DNA of 64,000 bases from Burkholderia sp. USMB20 (GTDB lineage: Bacteria > Pseudomonadota > Gammaproteobacteria > Burkholderiales > Burkholderiaceae). Of the stretch, positions 52,827 through 60,576 are shown one piece after another. The DNA lies in NCBI RefSeq assembly GCF_000949135.2, contig NZ_JTAN02000019.1:248001-312000 (forward strand). Reading direction: 5' to 3'. Numbering within the stretch: position 1 is the stretch's first letter; every line of letters starts with the position of its first letter. The translations under genes were made by a program, and so were the position numbers. The notes under the pieces were generated by a model. The model worked only from the letters and a program-made list of their open reading frames with translations. It searched no databases and was not told the origin of the DNA.

Positions 52827-55138
52827 CGGTCGTCTCCTTGCCCGGGCGGGCTCGGCTTGATGAGCGGCAGGGTGCGATGACGCACGCCCGTGAGCGCATA
52901 CAGCGCATTCGCCACGGCCGCCGCGATCGGCGGCGTGCCCGCTTCGCCGACGCCGTGCGGCTCGGTCCCGCCGGCCAGGACTTGCGTGACGATCTCGGGG
53001 CAAGTCTCCATGTTGACCAGCGGATAGCTGTCGAAATACTGCTGCGCGACTTGCCCGTTCTCGATCGTGATCGCCTGCTCCAGCGCGGCCGACAATCCGA
53101 AGATGATCCCGCTCTCCATCTGCTGCTCGACCAGGTTCGGATTCACGGCCAGCCCGCAGTCGATCACGCAGAACACGCGCGTCACGCGAAAGCCGTCACC
53201 GTCCTGCCGGAGTTCGGCGACTTGCGCGACCACGCTGCCGAACGATTCGTGCATCGCCACGCCGCGTGCGCGCCGCGCGCCGGTCTCGTCACGCCACGCG
53301 AGCGGCGAACGCCAGCCGGATAGCGCGACGAGCGCCCGCAACACGGCCACGTGGCGCTGGTGCGCCGGCTGCTTCAGCATGTCGAGCCGAAACTGGATCG
53401 GGTCCTTGCGAGCCAGCGCCGCCATCTCGTCGATGAAGCTCTCGACGAAGAATGCCTGATGCGAGTGTCCGACGGAGCGCCAGTAGCCAACGGGGACCGG
53501 GAGCGTCACCGTATTGTGCTGGACGAGAATGTTCGCGCATTCATAGGGCAGGTCGAATGCGCCTTCCGCCGTGGTGGCGTCGGGCAGCCATTTCGCGGCG
53601 AGGCCCGGCATGCCGAAGGTGCGCGGCATCGCCTGCGCGCTGATCGACTGGCTCGCCGACACCCCTTTCCAGGCAACCAGCCTGCCGCTCGCATCGACGG
53701 CGCCGCTGTATCTCGCCACGCAGGCCGGGCGGTAGAAGTCGTGCGTCATGTCCTGCGGGCGCGACCAGATCGTCTGGACGGGCCGCCCCTTCGCATGAAG
53801 CGCGATGGCGGCCGCCTGCGTGATGAAGTCGACCTCGAGCCGCCTGCCGAAGGCCCCGCCGATCAATTGCTGGTTCACGACCACCTTGTCTTCGTCCAGG
53901 CCCAGCAGCGCCGCGACTGCCCGGCGTGCCACCATCGGAACCTGCGTGCCGCACCAGATCGTTGCCGCGTCGTCGTCGACCCGCACCGTGCAATTCATCG
54001 GTTCCAGCGGCCCGTGAGCCAGGTACGGCACTTCGTACTGCGCGACGAACGGCTTCGCGTGGCCCAGCGCCGCATCGGCATCGCCGGCGGCGTAGAACAC
54101 GTGGCGCCCGTCATCGCCGTCGAGGGCGCGCGTCAACGCCGCGCGGACGTCCGCGGTATTCACGCCCGCAGCCGGCCCGTGATCCCATGTGACCGGCAAC
54201 CCGCACAACGTCCGCATGGCGATGAAGGGATTGTCGGCAATGACGGCAACGCCTCCCGTTCCGCCGTGGTATGGCGCGATCGTGAAGACACCGGTCACGC
54301 CCTTCAGGCCGCCGACCCTGGACCGGTCGACCGCCAGCGCCGTTCCGCCGAGTGTCGGGCACATCGCGACGCTCGCATACAGGAGCTTGTCCGGAAGCAC
54401 GTCGATGCCATAGCGCGCGCTGCCGTCGAGCTTCGCGTGCGCCTCGATGCGGCCCAGCCGTTTCCCGACCAGCATGAAAGTCTTCGGGTCCTTCAGAGCG
54501 ACATGTGCCGGGCGCGGCACGTCCCGCGCGCGCTCGACCAGTTCGCCGTACGTCGCCGAGCGCCCCGACCGATGCAGCACCACGCCGGCTTTCGTCTCGC
54601 ATTCGGCGACGGGCACCTGCCAAAGCTGCGCCGCGGCGCTGCGCAACATGATGCGGGCCGTGGCGCCCGCTTCGCGCATGGGCCCCCACAGATCGATCAT
54701 GCTCGTCGATCCGCCCGTTACCATCGAACCCAGATAGCGTGCGCCGTGGCGCACCAGGGCCGCCGCGCCGCGCGCGAGCAGGCTGTCGTCATCGGGACGA
54801 AACGGCAGGCCGTCGGCCAGTGATTCGCGGTCCTTGTAGATCGTGTCGAGCGGGGACATGACGATGCGCGCGCGCGACCAGTCCGCATCCAGCTCTTCGG
54901 CCAGCAACATGGCCGCGCCGGTATGTATCCCCTGGCCCATTTCGGATTTGCTCATGACGATCGTCACGTCGTTAGCGGAACTGATCATCACCCAGCCGTT
55001 CAGCGGCACATCGACGCGCGACATCGCCAGCTGCGCGGGTATGGCCAGCCGGTCGTCGCGGCGCCACCACGCCCAGCCGATCACCAGCGTGCCCGCCACG
55101 CCCGCACTGCCCAGCACGAAGGTTCTGCGCGTCAACAT
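52754..55138 (-). CDS. molybdopterin-binding large subunit, isoquinoline 1-oxidoreductase/aldehyde dehydrogenase type
   Basis: 794 residues from ATG 55138; a GTG at 55171 is an alternative. A Tat signal (TRRTFVLGSAG, then a hydrophobic stretch) sends the folded enzyme to the periplasm. Mo-cofactor motifs: SEMGQGIHTG, GGAFGRRLEVDF, and the catalytic Glu in GVGEAGTPP near residue 755. The order of subunits (large then small) and absence of a FAD subunit match IorAB-like enzymes. The last 30 residues (after LPLIKPSPP) go beyond the usual end and overlap the small-subunit gene. Confidence 0.9.
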   Translation of the reverse strand: MLTRRTFVLGSAGVAGTLVIGWAWWRRDDRLAIPAQLAMSRVDVPLNGWVMISSANDVTIVMSKSEMGQGIHTGAAMLLAEELDADWSRARIVMSPLDTIYKDRESLADGLPFRPDDDSLLARGAAALVRHGARYLGSMVTGGSTSMIDLWGPMREAGATARIMLRSAAAQLWQVPVAECETKAGVVLHRSGRSATYGELVERARDVPRPAHVALKDPKTFMLVGKRLGRIEAHAKLDGSARYGIDVLPDKLLYASVAMCPTLGGTALAVDRSRVGGLKGVTGVFTIAPYHGGTGGVAVIADNPFIAMRTLCGLPVTWDHGPAAGVNTADVRAALTRALDGDDGRHVFYAAGDADAALGHAKPFVAQYEVPYLAHGPLEPMNCTVRVDDDAATIWCGTQVPMVARRAVAALLGLDEDKVVVNQQLIGGAFGRRLEVDFITQAAAIALHAKGRPVQTIWSRPQDMTHDFYRPACVARYSGAVDASGRLVAWKGVSASQSISAQAMPRTFGMPGLAAKWLPDATTAEGAFDLPYECANILVQHNTVTLPVPVGYWRSVGHSHQAFFVESFIDEMAALARKDPIQFRLDMLKQPAHQRHVAVLRALVALSGWRSPLAWRDETGARRARGVAMHESFGSVVAQVAELRQDGDGFRVTRVFCVIDCGLAVNPNLVEQQMESGIIFGLSAALEQAITIENGQVAQQYFDSYPLVNMETCPEIVTQVLAGGTEPHGVGEAGTPPIAAAVANALYALTGVRHRTLPLIKPSPPGQGDDRWCQSVSTGKPLTSIPSPTRRCSG

Positions 55139-55419
55139 GAGGTGGCCGCCGACATGTGTTGATCGAGTCACGGCGCCGCCGGCGAATCACGCCACGCGCC
55201 TCCGGCATTCAATGTTTCGAACACAATCCGACATTTCATTGCAGCTGCAATCACCTATATTAGTCACTGATCTCGGCAACCGAGAACCTGAATGTGAGGT
55301 TCGTTTGAAACAAGCGCTGAAGAGGCGGCCTGCAGCGACCGGATCGACATGCGTGGGGTTCCGGGACGCGAAGCGCATCGAGCCGGCCGCTTCGAACGCA
55401 CCACCGCCGGAGGCCGTCG
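55139..55419. other. Divergent promoter region
   Basis: 281 bases between the leftward Mo-enzyme genes and the rightward 55420 gene. An A/T-rich island at 55205-55310 (cacctatattagtcactgat) should hold sigma-70 promoters. No sigma-54 site is seen. Confidence 0.4.
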
Positions 55420-57765
55420 ATGCTCGTCGATGAGGTTCACGCGTTGCTGCTCGGATTGCCGGCGCCGTGGCGAGCAGCGTTCGAACGTCACGGTCTCGAC
55501 CTGTCCGATTCGGGCACGCCCGAGGAGACGGCGAAGCGACTGAGCCGGCCGCTGCCGATCGACTGGGACGATCCGCGCATTCACGATCTCTGCCCGGACA
55601 CCACGCGGGCGATCGAGCCCGGCGACCCGGCACGCAGTCTCGTCTATCACCTGCTCGCACTGTCCACGTGCCCGGCGCCGGATGCCGGCGTGCGCCTCGA
55701 GGCAATCGACTTGCTGGAGAACTACATCGATTCGCTGGCGCCGTTGCCGCCCGACTGGCAGACGCTGGACATCGCGGTGCTGGCTTATCAGTACCGGCCC
55801 GCGCGCCGTACCGGACATCAGCAGCATGCGGACCTCGTGTTCTCGCGACTCGGCATTGCCCGCAACGGCGACGTCGACGCAAGCTACGACGAGCAGACCC
55901 GCAGCTTCGTGCCGCACGTGCCGGACGGGATCGAGCATGTCCGCGCGATGCCGGCGCGCTATGGCGCGTTTCTCGTGCGCCGGGTCACCGGCCCCGGCAC
56001 GCTCGCGCTGATCGAGGGCAGGCAAGCGGGCGACGATCGGCGCACCTTCATCGAACCGGTGCGCAAGCTGTTTCCCGATGAATGCCTGCCCGGACGCCGG
56101 TTGACGTTGCAATATGGCCACTGCCATCGCGGCGAGAAGCTGAAGCGGGCCGTCGAGGCGCGCTGGGGCGTGCGGCCGTCGCCGTCGGGCGATCTGGGCG
56201 GCGCACCGTATGCGATCTGCTCCGAGGACGCCGGCACGGCACCGCCTGCCGGCGCGAGCACCCCGGCAGTCGCACTGAAGCGTTCGGGCGCGGCCGTGCT
56301 CCTGATCCCGGCCGCGCGGCCGCTGATCGAGCCGGTGAACGCCGCCAACTTCGGCGTGCACGGCTTCGGCGTGCCGGCTCGATGGCGGCTGGCCCCGCTC
56401 GCCAACCGGCGCTTCACGACGATGAGAATCATCACGAATCTGTGGAAGCTGGTGCTGGCCGCCGTCGACGACGTGCGGCAGCACTATTTTCCGCATTTCG
56501 CGCCCGCCTGGCTTCGATTTCCCGAACCGCGCAATGCACCGGAGTTCATCAACATCCGGCACAAGGCGCATGAGGACGGCTCCTGCACGGATATGCGCGC
56601 GCATCCCGTCGACCGACAGGCATTCCTCGGGGAAGTCGGCAAAGGCGGCTATCGCGCGCAGCTGTTTCTGGATCACTGCAGCGAAGGCGTCGTGACGATC
56701 CGTATCGCCGAGCTGGCGGGACACGCGGTACACCCGGCCTATTCGGTCGTTGCCGCGCCGGATTTCTACCCGTACGCCGACCAGGCGGAATTGCAGCGCT
56801 GGTTCAAGGACCGGCGGATCGATCCGAAGTCGCAGTTCAGGAGCGGCTCGCCGATATCGCTCAGCGCCGAGCGCCTGCCGGCCAATCCCCATCACGTCGA
56901 TCCGTTCAGCCATACGCAGGCGTTTTCGCCGCGTGACGAGACGGTCGCCGTCGCGTTCAGCCGGGCGGCACGCTCGGCGCGGCGGCGGGACCGGGACGTG
57001 CAGATGCCGCGCATGACCTCGTTCCTGTCGGACGCGTCTTCGGGCGTGTTTGCGCCCGGCTGGGACGTCACCTATGCGGGCAACCGGCGCGGCATCTTCC
57101 TCGCCACCTTCGGGCTCGGCAGCCCGTTCGCCGAAGATATCAAGCTGTGCGCGGCCTCCAACAGCTTCTGGCCCGCCGTGAGCCCCGATGCGTCCAGAAC
57201 CTTCAACCGGAGCGACGCGCCGACCGCGATCCCGATGCTCGACCATGAACTCGGCCTGCATCCGTGTCATCCGCTGGTCACGCGCGGCGACGAGTCGAAC
57301 ACGCGGCGCGGATGGGACGGCGAATACGGCCCGTACCTGACGCCCGACGGCAGCGTGGATTACGCGGACATCGAACGCTCGGACTACGTCGCCAACGCGC
57401 TGCACGGCGAGATGCTGTACGGCGCGTTCGAGCATGTCGATTCGGCCGAGCTGATCCGGCGCATCGGTGCATTGCGCCATGCCGTCGCCGCATGCGACCA
57501 CGGACAAACGCCGTCGCATACGAAGCTGTGGCTGGTATCCGCGCGGGCACTTCGCGAAGCCGACGCTGCGGACGCGTCGGGCGTTGCCGCGCGCTATCGC
57601 TTTCTTTTCGTTCTGCCTGCTGCCGATGCGACGCCGGCGCAGCACATGCCGGGACGGCTGCGCGTGCGCTACGGTGAGGCGATCCGTTGCGATGCGACCG
57701 AGGCCCGGGTGATCGGCCCCGTGCTGCGCAGCGCACCGGGGCCGGACGCGCTCGGGCTTTACTGA
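55420..57765 (+). CDS. large protein of unrecognised family, partner of a flavoprotein
   Basis: 781 residues, start ATG 55420 after GGAGG. No signal peptide or membrane segment. Sequence blocks include DPARSLVYHLLALSTCP (about 68-84), LENYIDSLAPLP, FINIRHKAHEDGSCTDMRAH, GVFAPGWDVTYAGNRRGIF and IKLCAASNSFWPAVSPDASRTF (about 585-606). The last two recall LodA/GoxA-type Cys-Trp-quinone oxidases, and the next gene is a LodB-like flavoprotein. However, the LodA N-terminal HPAIGIARVGNS-type opening is absent. I therefore leave the function open. Conserved Cys/Trp in the WPA region should be examined. Confidence 0.6.
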   Translation: MLVDEVHALLLGLPAPWRAAFERHGLDLSDSGTPEETAKRLSRPLPIDWDDPRIHDLCPDTTRAIEPGDPARSLVYHLLALSTCPAPDAGVRLEAIDLLENYIDSLAPLPPDWQTLDIAVLAYQYRPARRTGHQQHADLVFSRLGIARNGDVDASYDEQTRSFVPHVPDGIEHVRAMPARYGAFLVRRVTGPGTLALIEGRQAGDDRRTFIEPVRKLFPDECLPGRRLTLQYGHCHRGEKLKRAVEARWGVRPSPSGDLGGAPYAICSEDAGTAPPAGASTPAVALKRSGAAVLLIPAARPLIEPVNAANFGVHGFGVPARWRLAPLANRRFTTMRIITNLWKLVLAAVDDVRQHYFPHFAPAWLRFPEPRNAPEFINIRHKAHEDGSCTDMRAHPVDRQAFLGEVGKGGYRAQLFLDHCSEGVVTIRIAELAGHAVHPAYSVVAAPDFYPYADQAELQRWFKDRRIDPKSQFRSGSPISLSAERLPANPHHVDPFSHTQAFSPRDETVAVAFSRAARSARRRDRDVQMPRMTSFLSDASSGVFAPGWDVTYAGNRRGIFLATFGLGSPFAEDIKLCAASNSFWPAVSPDASRTFNRSDAPTAIPMLDHELGLHPCHPLVTRGDESNTRRGWDGEYGPYLTPDGSVDYADIERSDYVANALHGEMLYGAFEHVDSAELIRRIGALRHAVAACDHGQTPSHTKLWLVSARALREADAADASGVAARYRFLFVLPAADATPAQHMPGRLRVRYGEAIRCDATEARVIGPVLRSAPGPDALGLY

Positions 57766-57776
57766 AGGGAACCGCG

Positions 57777-58748
57777 ATGAATGCGATCGACGTGCTCGTG
57801 GTCGGCGACGGGCCTGCCGGATGCGCTGCCGCGATCGCGGCAGCAAGAGTGGGCGGCAACGTGTGGATGCTGGGCCACGGGCGTTCGCGGGCGGCGCCGG
57901 AATGCGTGTCCGGCGCCGCGCTCGCGCTGCTCGATCGACTGGCGCCGAGCCTCGCGCGGCAACCGCATACATGGCTCGATGATGTGGCCGATGCGCAGCG
58001 GGGACGTGCGGTCATCCGCAGCCGGCTCGACGACGGCCTGCGTGCCGAAGCGCTGGCTGCCGGCGTTCGCTATGCGCGTGCGCCCGCCGGCGGGTTTCTC
58101 GCGCGTGTCGAACACGGCGCGGTCATGGGCATCACGCACGGCGACGGCGATGTCGGCGCAAGCACCGTGATCGATGCAACCGGCGTCAACGGGTGGCTGC
58201 GTCGCGCGATGCGGCTCGAGGTGGCGACCGACTCTTCGCTGTTCTGGCTTCGCCGCGGCTACGCGCGCGGGCCAGGCACGCACCCCGGCACATATTGGAA
58301 CATCGCGCGCGGCGGCTGGCTGTGGATGAGGGCGACGTCCACGTTCCGGATCTGGACGTCGCTATCGACGCTGCGCGATGGCGAGATCGCGTGGCCGGCG
58401 GACACGACACCCGTCGGACCGATGTGGCGCGAGGGCAGACGCTGGCAGTGCGTGCGCCGGACCGCGGGCCCGGGCTATATCGTGTGCGGCGATGCGGCGG
58501 GTTATCTCGACCCCGCGACAGGAGACGGTTTGCGTTTCGCCATCGCTTCCGGCCTGCGCGCGGGCGCAATGGCCGTCGACGTTTCGCGTCATCCCGGTCG
58601 GGCAAGCGTGCTGGCCGCGCTGTACTGCGACTGGGTGACAGACAGCTACGAGCGCAGCAGAGCCGTGTTGGCACGGAGTTACGCGCGTGCGGGGCTCGAT
58701 CTCGGATGGCGCGACGCAGTCCGCTGCGCGGCAGTGGATGCGGCATGA
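57777..58748 (+). CDS. FAD-dependent oxidoreductase, LodB/tryptophan-halogenase-like
   Basis: 323 residues from ATG 57777 with AAGGGA upstream, 11 bases after the previous stop, so surely co-transcribed. The dinucleotide fold VVGDGPAGCAAAIAAA is at residues 7-22 and the second FAD motif GDAAGYLDPATGDGLRFAI near 240-258. It lacks the long C-terminal part of true halogenases. LodB-like flavoproteins form the quinone cofactor in LodA-like partners; a matching role on the 55420 protein is possible. A bidirectional hairpin terminator follows. Confidence 0.78.
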   Translation: MNAIDVLVVGDGPAGCAAAIAAARVGGNVWMLGHGRSRAAPECVSGAALALLDRLAPSLARQPHTWLDDVADAQRGRAVIRSRLDDGLRAEALAAGVRYARAPAGGFLARVEHGAVMGITHGDGDVGASTVIDATGVNGWLRRAMRLEVATDSSLFWLRRGYARGPGTHPGTYWNIARGGWLWMRATSTFRIWTSLSTLRDGEIAWPADTTPVGPMWREGRRWQCVRRTAGPGYIVCGDAAGYLDPATGDGLRFAIASGLRAGAMAVDVSRHPGRASVLAALYCDWVTDSYERSRAVLARSYARAGLDLGWRDAVRCAAVDAA

Positions 58749-58776
58749 AGGCCGGTTGCGCTTTCACCATGCAAAG

Positions 58777-58804
58777 AAGCCCGCCAGCGGGAGCTGGCGG
58801 GCTT
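58777..58804. terminator. Bidirectional hairpin terminator
   Basis: Perfect 12-base stem AAGCCCGCCAGC / GCTGGCGGGCTT with a four-base loop. On the minus strand it is followed by CTTTGC and terminates peptide A; on the plus strand it follows the flavoprotein gene by 28 bases. A sequence copy sits at 59823-59854. Confidence 0.75.
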
Positions 58805-58896
58805 GAAACGCCGCAGGACGAACCCGCGGCGGGCTGAGGAACTTCGGTACGACTCGATCGAAACACTGCTGCGACTGCAAGCAAGCATCGCGAAAC

Positions 58897-59157
58897 TTAC
58901 AGGCCCAGCTTCGCGATGACCTGGCCGCCGAGGTTGTTGATCGAGTTGGTCACGCTGGTGAGATCCTGGTGGGTCGATGCATCGACCTGCGTCACCGGCG
59001 CCGTGATGGTATTGGCGCTGGCGAACGAGAATCCGCCGCCGGTCACGATGTTGTTGATACCTGCGTTCTGGAACACGCTACCCCCGCTGACGGAAGCCAT
59101 TTCCTTGCGGCTGAGTTCGTGGGCGTGGGACAGATCGTTGATCATCAGTGCGGACAT
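58897..59157 (-). CDS. leader peptide precursor with GG site (peptide A)
   Basis: 86 residues from ATG 59157, with AAGGAG nine bases upstream. Leader residues 1-26 (Leu4, Ile6, Asp8-Leu9, Leu15, Arg17, Met20, Val23, Gly25-Gly26) fit C39 processing. The predicted 60-residue mature peptide (SVFQNAGINNIVTGGGFSF onward) has no Cys, Trp, Tyr or Pro-rich part. It is rich in Asn, Thr, Ser, Val and Gly, and closes with NSINNLGG and KLGL. It is 86-residue collinear with peptide B, differing at only a few sites. A sigma-54 promoter precedes it and a hairpin follows it. Confidence 0.82.
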   Translation of the reverse strand: MSALMINDLSHAHELSRKEMASVSGGSVFQNAGINNIVTGGGFSFASANTITAPVTQVDASTHQDLTSVTNSINNLGGQVIAKLGL

Positions 59158-59222
59158 GGTCAATCTCCTTGAGTGTGCTGCGGTTTGGAAAGAGCACGTT
59201 TCGTTGCGCTCGCAGCTATCAA

Positions 59223-59238
59223 TGCACGGCGCGTGCCA
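59223..59238 (-). promoter_or_regulatory. Sigma-54 promoter of peptide A
   Basis: Minus strand TGGCACG-CGCC-GTGCA: one mismatch to the -24/-12 consensus, GG-N10-GC spacing kept. Start expected near 59212, about 55 bases before the ATG. The leader below it (GCTGCGAGCGCAACGAAA) is shared with peptide B. Confidence 0.75.
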
Positions 59239-59822
59239 GGCTCTGCTCATGCGCGCGGGAAACACATCCAACCTCATGAAAACAAACGAAATTCAATCCG
59301 CTCGACGCCATTTCACCGGGTTCGCCGGGCAAGATCGGAGCACGGCGGTGTCGGGTTCTTCCAGACGGTTTCCGCGTCTGCTGTTCTATCCCGGCCAACA
59401 GGAACGGGACGTGACGCTGGCGATTCGCGTCGAAGGCATCGACGGGCAGCCGCAGCGTGTGAGCGCCTGCGCAGGAAAGCCCTCGACGCGATGCTGCGCC
59501 GACGGTCGGCGGCAACCGGCATTGGCGCAACGATCGTCACGAGGTACTTCGGATCACTGAATTTATCGCGTACCATCCGGAATGGCACAACGCATCGGGA
59601 CTGCCGCGCCGACGGCCAACGGGGCATCGATGCGACCACGCGGCACCATGACTGGCGCCGCGGCGCCATCCGCCTCGACGAGGCGAAGCGGATCCGCGTG
59701 CAGGGAAGGGAGGTCGAAGGCGCGGCGGGATCAGCCCGGCCGCTGATGGGCGCGGGCGGTGCTGTTGACGGGGCGTCGGCCCGTCTGCCCGTTCATGCCG
59801 GCTTCGTTTTTATCATGCAGGG

Positions 59823-59854
59823 AAGCCCGCCAGGGAACACGGCCTGGCGGGCTT
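59823..59854. terminator. Hairpin terminator after peptide B
   Basis: AAGCCCGCCAGG / CCTGGCGGGCTT, 12-base stem and eight-base loop. The same stem core as at 58777-58804, with a compensatory change of the last base pair, so the pairing is under selection. Confidence 0.65.
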
Positions 59855-59945
59855 TGAACGCCGCGAGGACAACCCCGCGGCGGGCTGGAGCGTTTCGGTC
59901 GACGCTGTCGGACACGGTTGCCGCTGAGCGGACATCCGGCGCAGC

Positions 59946-60206
59946 TTAGAGGCCCAGCTTGCCGACGACCAGGCCGCCGAGGTTGTTGATCGAATTGGTC
60001 ACGCTGGTGAGATCCAGGTGGGTCGATGCATCGACCTGGGTGACCGGGGCCGTGATGGTATTGGGGCTCGCGAACGAGAAGCCGCCGCCGGTTGCGATGT
60101 TGTTGATTCCGTAGTTCTGGAACACGCTACCACCGCGGACGGAAGCCATTTCCTTGCGGCTGAGTTCGTGGGCGCGGGACAGGTCGCTGATCATCAGTGC
60201 GGACAT
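59946..60206 (-). CDS. leader peptide precursor with GG site (peptide B)
   Basis: 86 residues from ATG 60206 (TAGGAGA upstream). A tandem paralogue of peptide A, identical apart from about ten residues (for example ISDLSRAHE for INDLSHAHE in the leader, NYGINNIATGGG for NAGINNIVTGGG and LVVGKLGL for QVIAKLGL). The GG at 25-26 is kept. The two may act together as a two-peptide bacteriocin, or differ in target. Own sigma-54 promoter and own terminator, so expression is separate. Confidence 0.82.
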   Translation of the reverse strand: MSALMISDLSRAHELSRKEMASVRGGSVFQNYGINNIATGGGFSFASPNTITAPVTQVDASTHLDLTSVTNSINNLGGLVVGKLGL

Positions 60207-60273
60207 GATAAATCTCCTAAGTTTGCTGCGGTTTTGGAAGAGAGCACGTTTTCGTTGCGCTCGCAGCTACAAA

Positions 60274-60289
60274 TGCATGGGGCGTGCCA
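60274..60289 (-). promoter_or_regulatory. Sigma-54 promoter of peptide B
   Basis: Minus strand TGGCACG-CCCC-ATGCA: one mismatch to consensus, GG-N10-GC spacing. It is the same over 15 bases as the exporter-operon promoter at 36793. The rest of 60207-60576 shows no gene; it also carries the rightward start region of the GMC gene. Confidence 0.78.
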
Positions 60290-60576
60290 GCCCGCGTCAC
60301 GCCTGCGCGATGGGCGCTTAACCCGATGAAAACAAAGGACATTTCATCCAGATCCCGATAATTCGCCGCGTGCGCCGGGCAAGCTCGCGGAAAGACGATG
60401 TCGGGTGTTGCCAAACAATTTGCCGGGCAACTGTTTCGCGTCATCCAACACGAAGGCGGCCTGGCTGCCCGCATTGGCTTCGCTCGGTCCGGCCTCGCGA
60501 TGCCGCCGGAAATCCGCGGATGCTTCGGGTCGTGCGTATCGGAACCGTGGCGCACCTGCGTCAGGAGATCGTCGTC

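Larger units (their letters stand above)
58765..59360. repeat. Direct repeat unit 1 (peptide A cassette)
   Basis: About 595 bases holding terminator, peptide A gene, ribosome site, sigma-54 promoter and a stretch upstream (atgaaaacaaa... near 59276). The same order recurs 1046-1049 bases to the right at about 59812-60412. Similarity is high in the gene and fades toward the ends, so the boundaries are approximate. Confidence 0.7.
59158..59945. other. Spacer between the two peptide units
   Basis: 788 bases. The first 200 are the promoter and leader region of peptide A and are repeated upstream of peptide B. The last 130 hold the terminator of peptide B. The middle (about 59360-59810) is unique and shows no credible gene; long frames there lack ribosome sites and proper codon use. 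Confidence 0.45.
59812..60412. repeat. Direct repeat unit 2 (peptide B cassette)
   Basis: Counterpart of 58765-59360. Conserved parts include the hairpin, the coding region, AGGAGAT ribosome area, the promoter block TGGCACG...TGCA and the ATGAAAACAAA stretch at 60325. Small indels in the 5' leader show that the copy is not recent. Confidence 0.7.

Noticed and set aside
53351-54823. 490-codon plus-strand frame over the Mo-enzyme
   Set aside because: Shadow of the large subunit, whose Tat signal and cofactor motifs are on the minus strand.
55264-57972. 902-codon minus-strand frame opposite the 55420 gene
   Set aside because: Arg/Ala-rich shadow sequence with no domains; the plus-strand frame has a ribosome site and a co-transcribed partner.
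59173-59949. 258-codon frame between the two peptide genes
   Set aside because: No ribosome site, Arg-rich shadow composition, and it spans the repeated promoter region of peptide A.
58897-60206. Peptides A and B as curli- or RTX-like repeat proteins
   Set aside because: Asn/Gly-rich parts are present, but there is no internal repeat period and no RTX nonapeptide; the GG leader explains export better.
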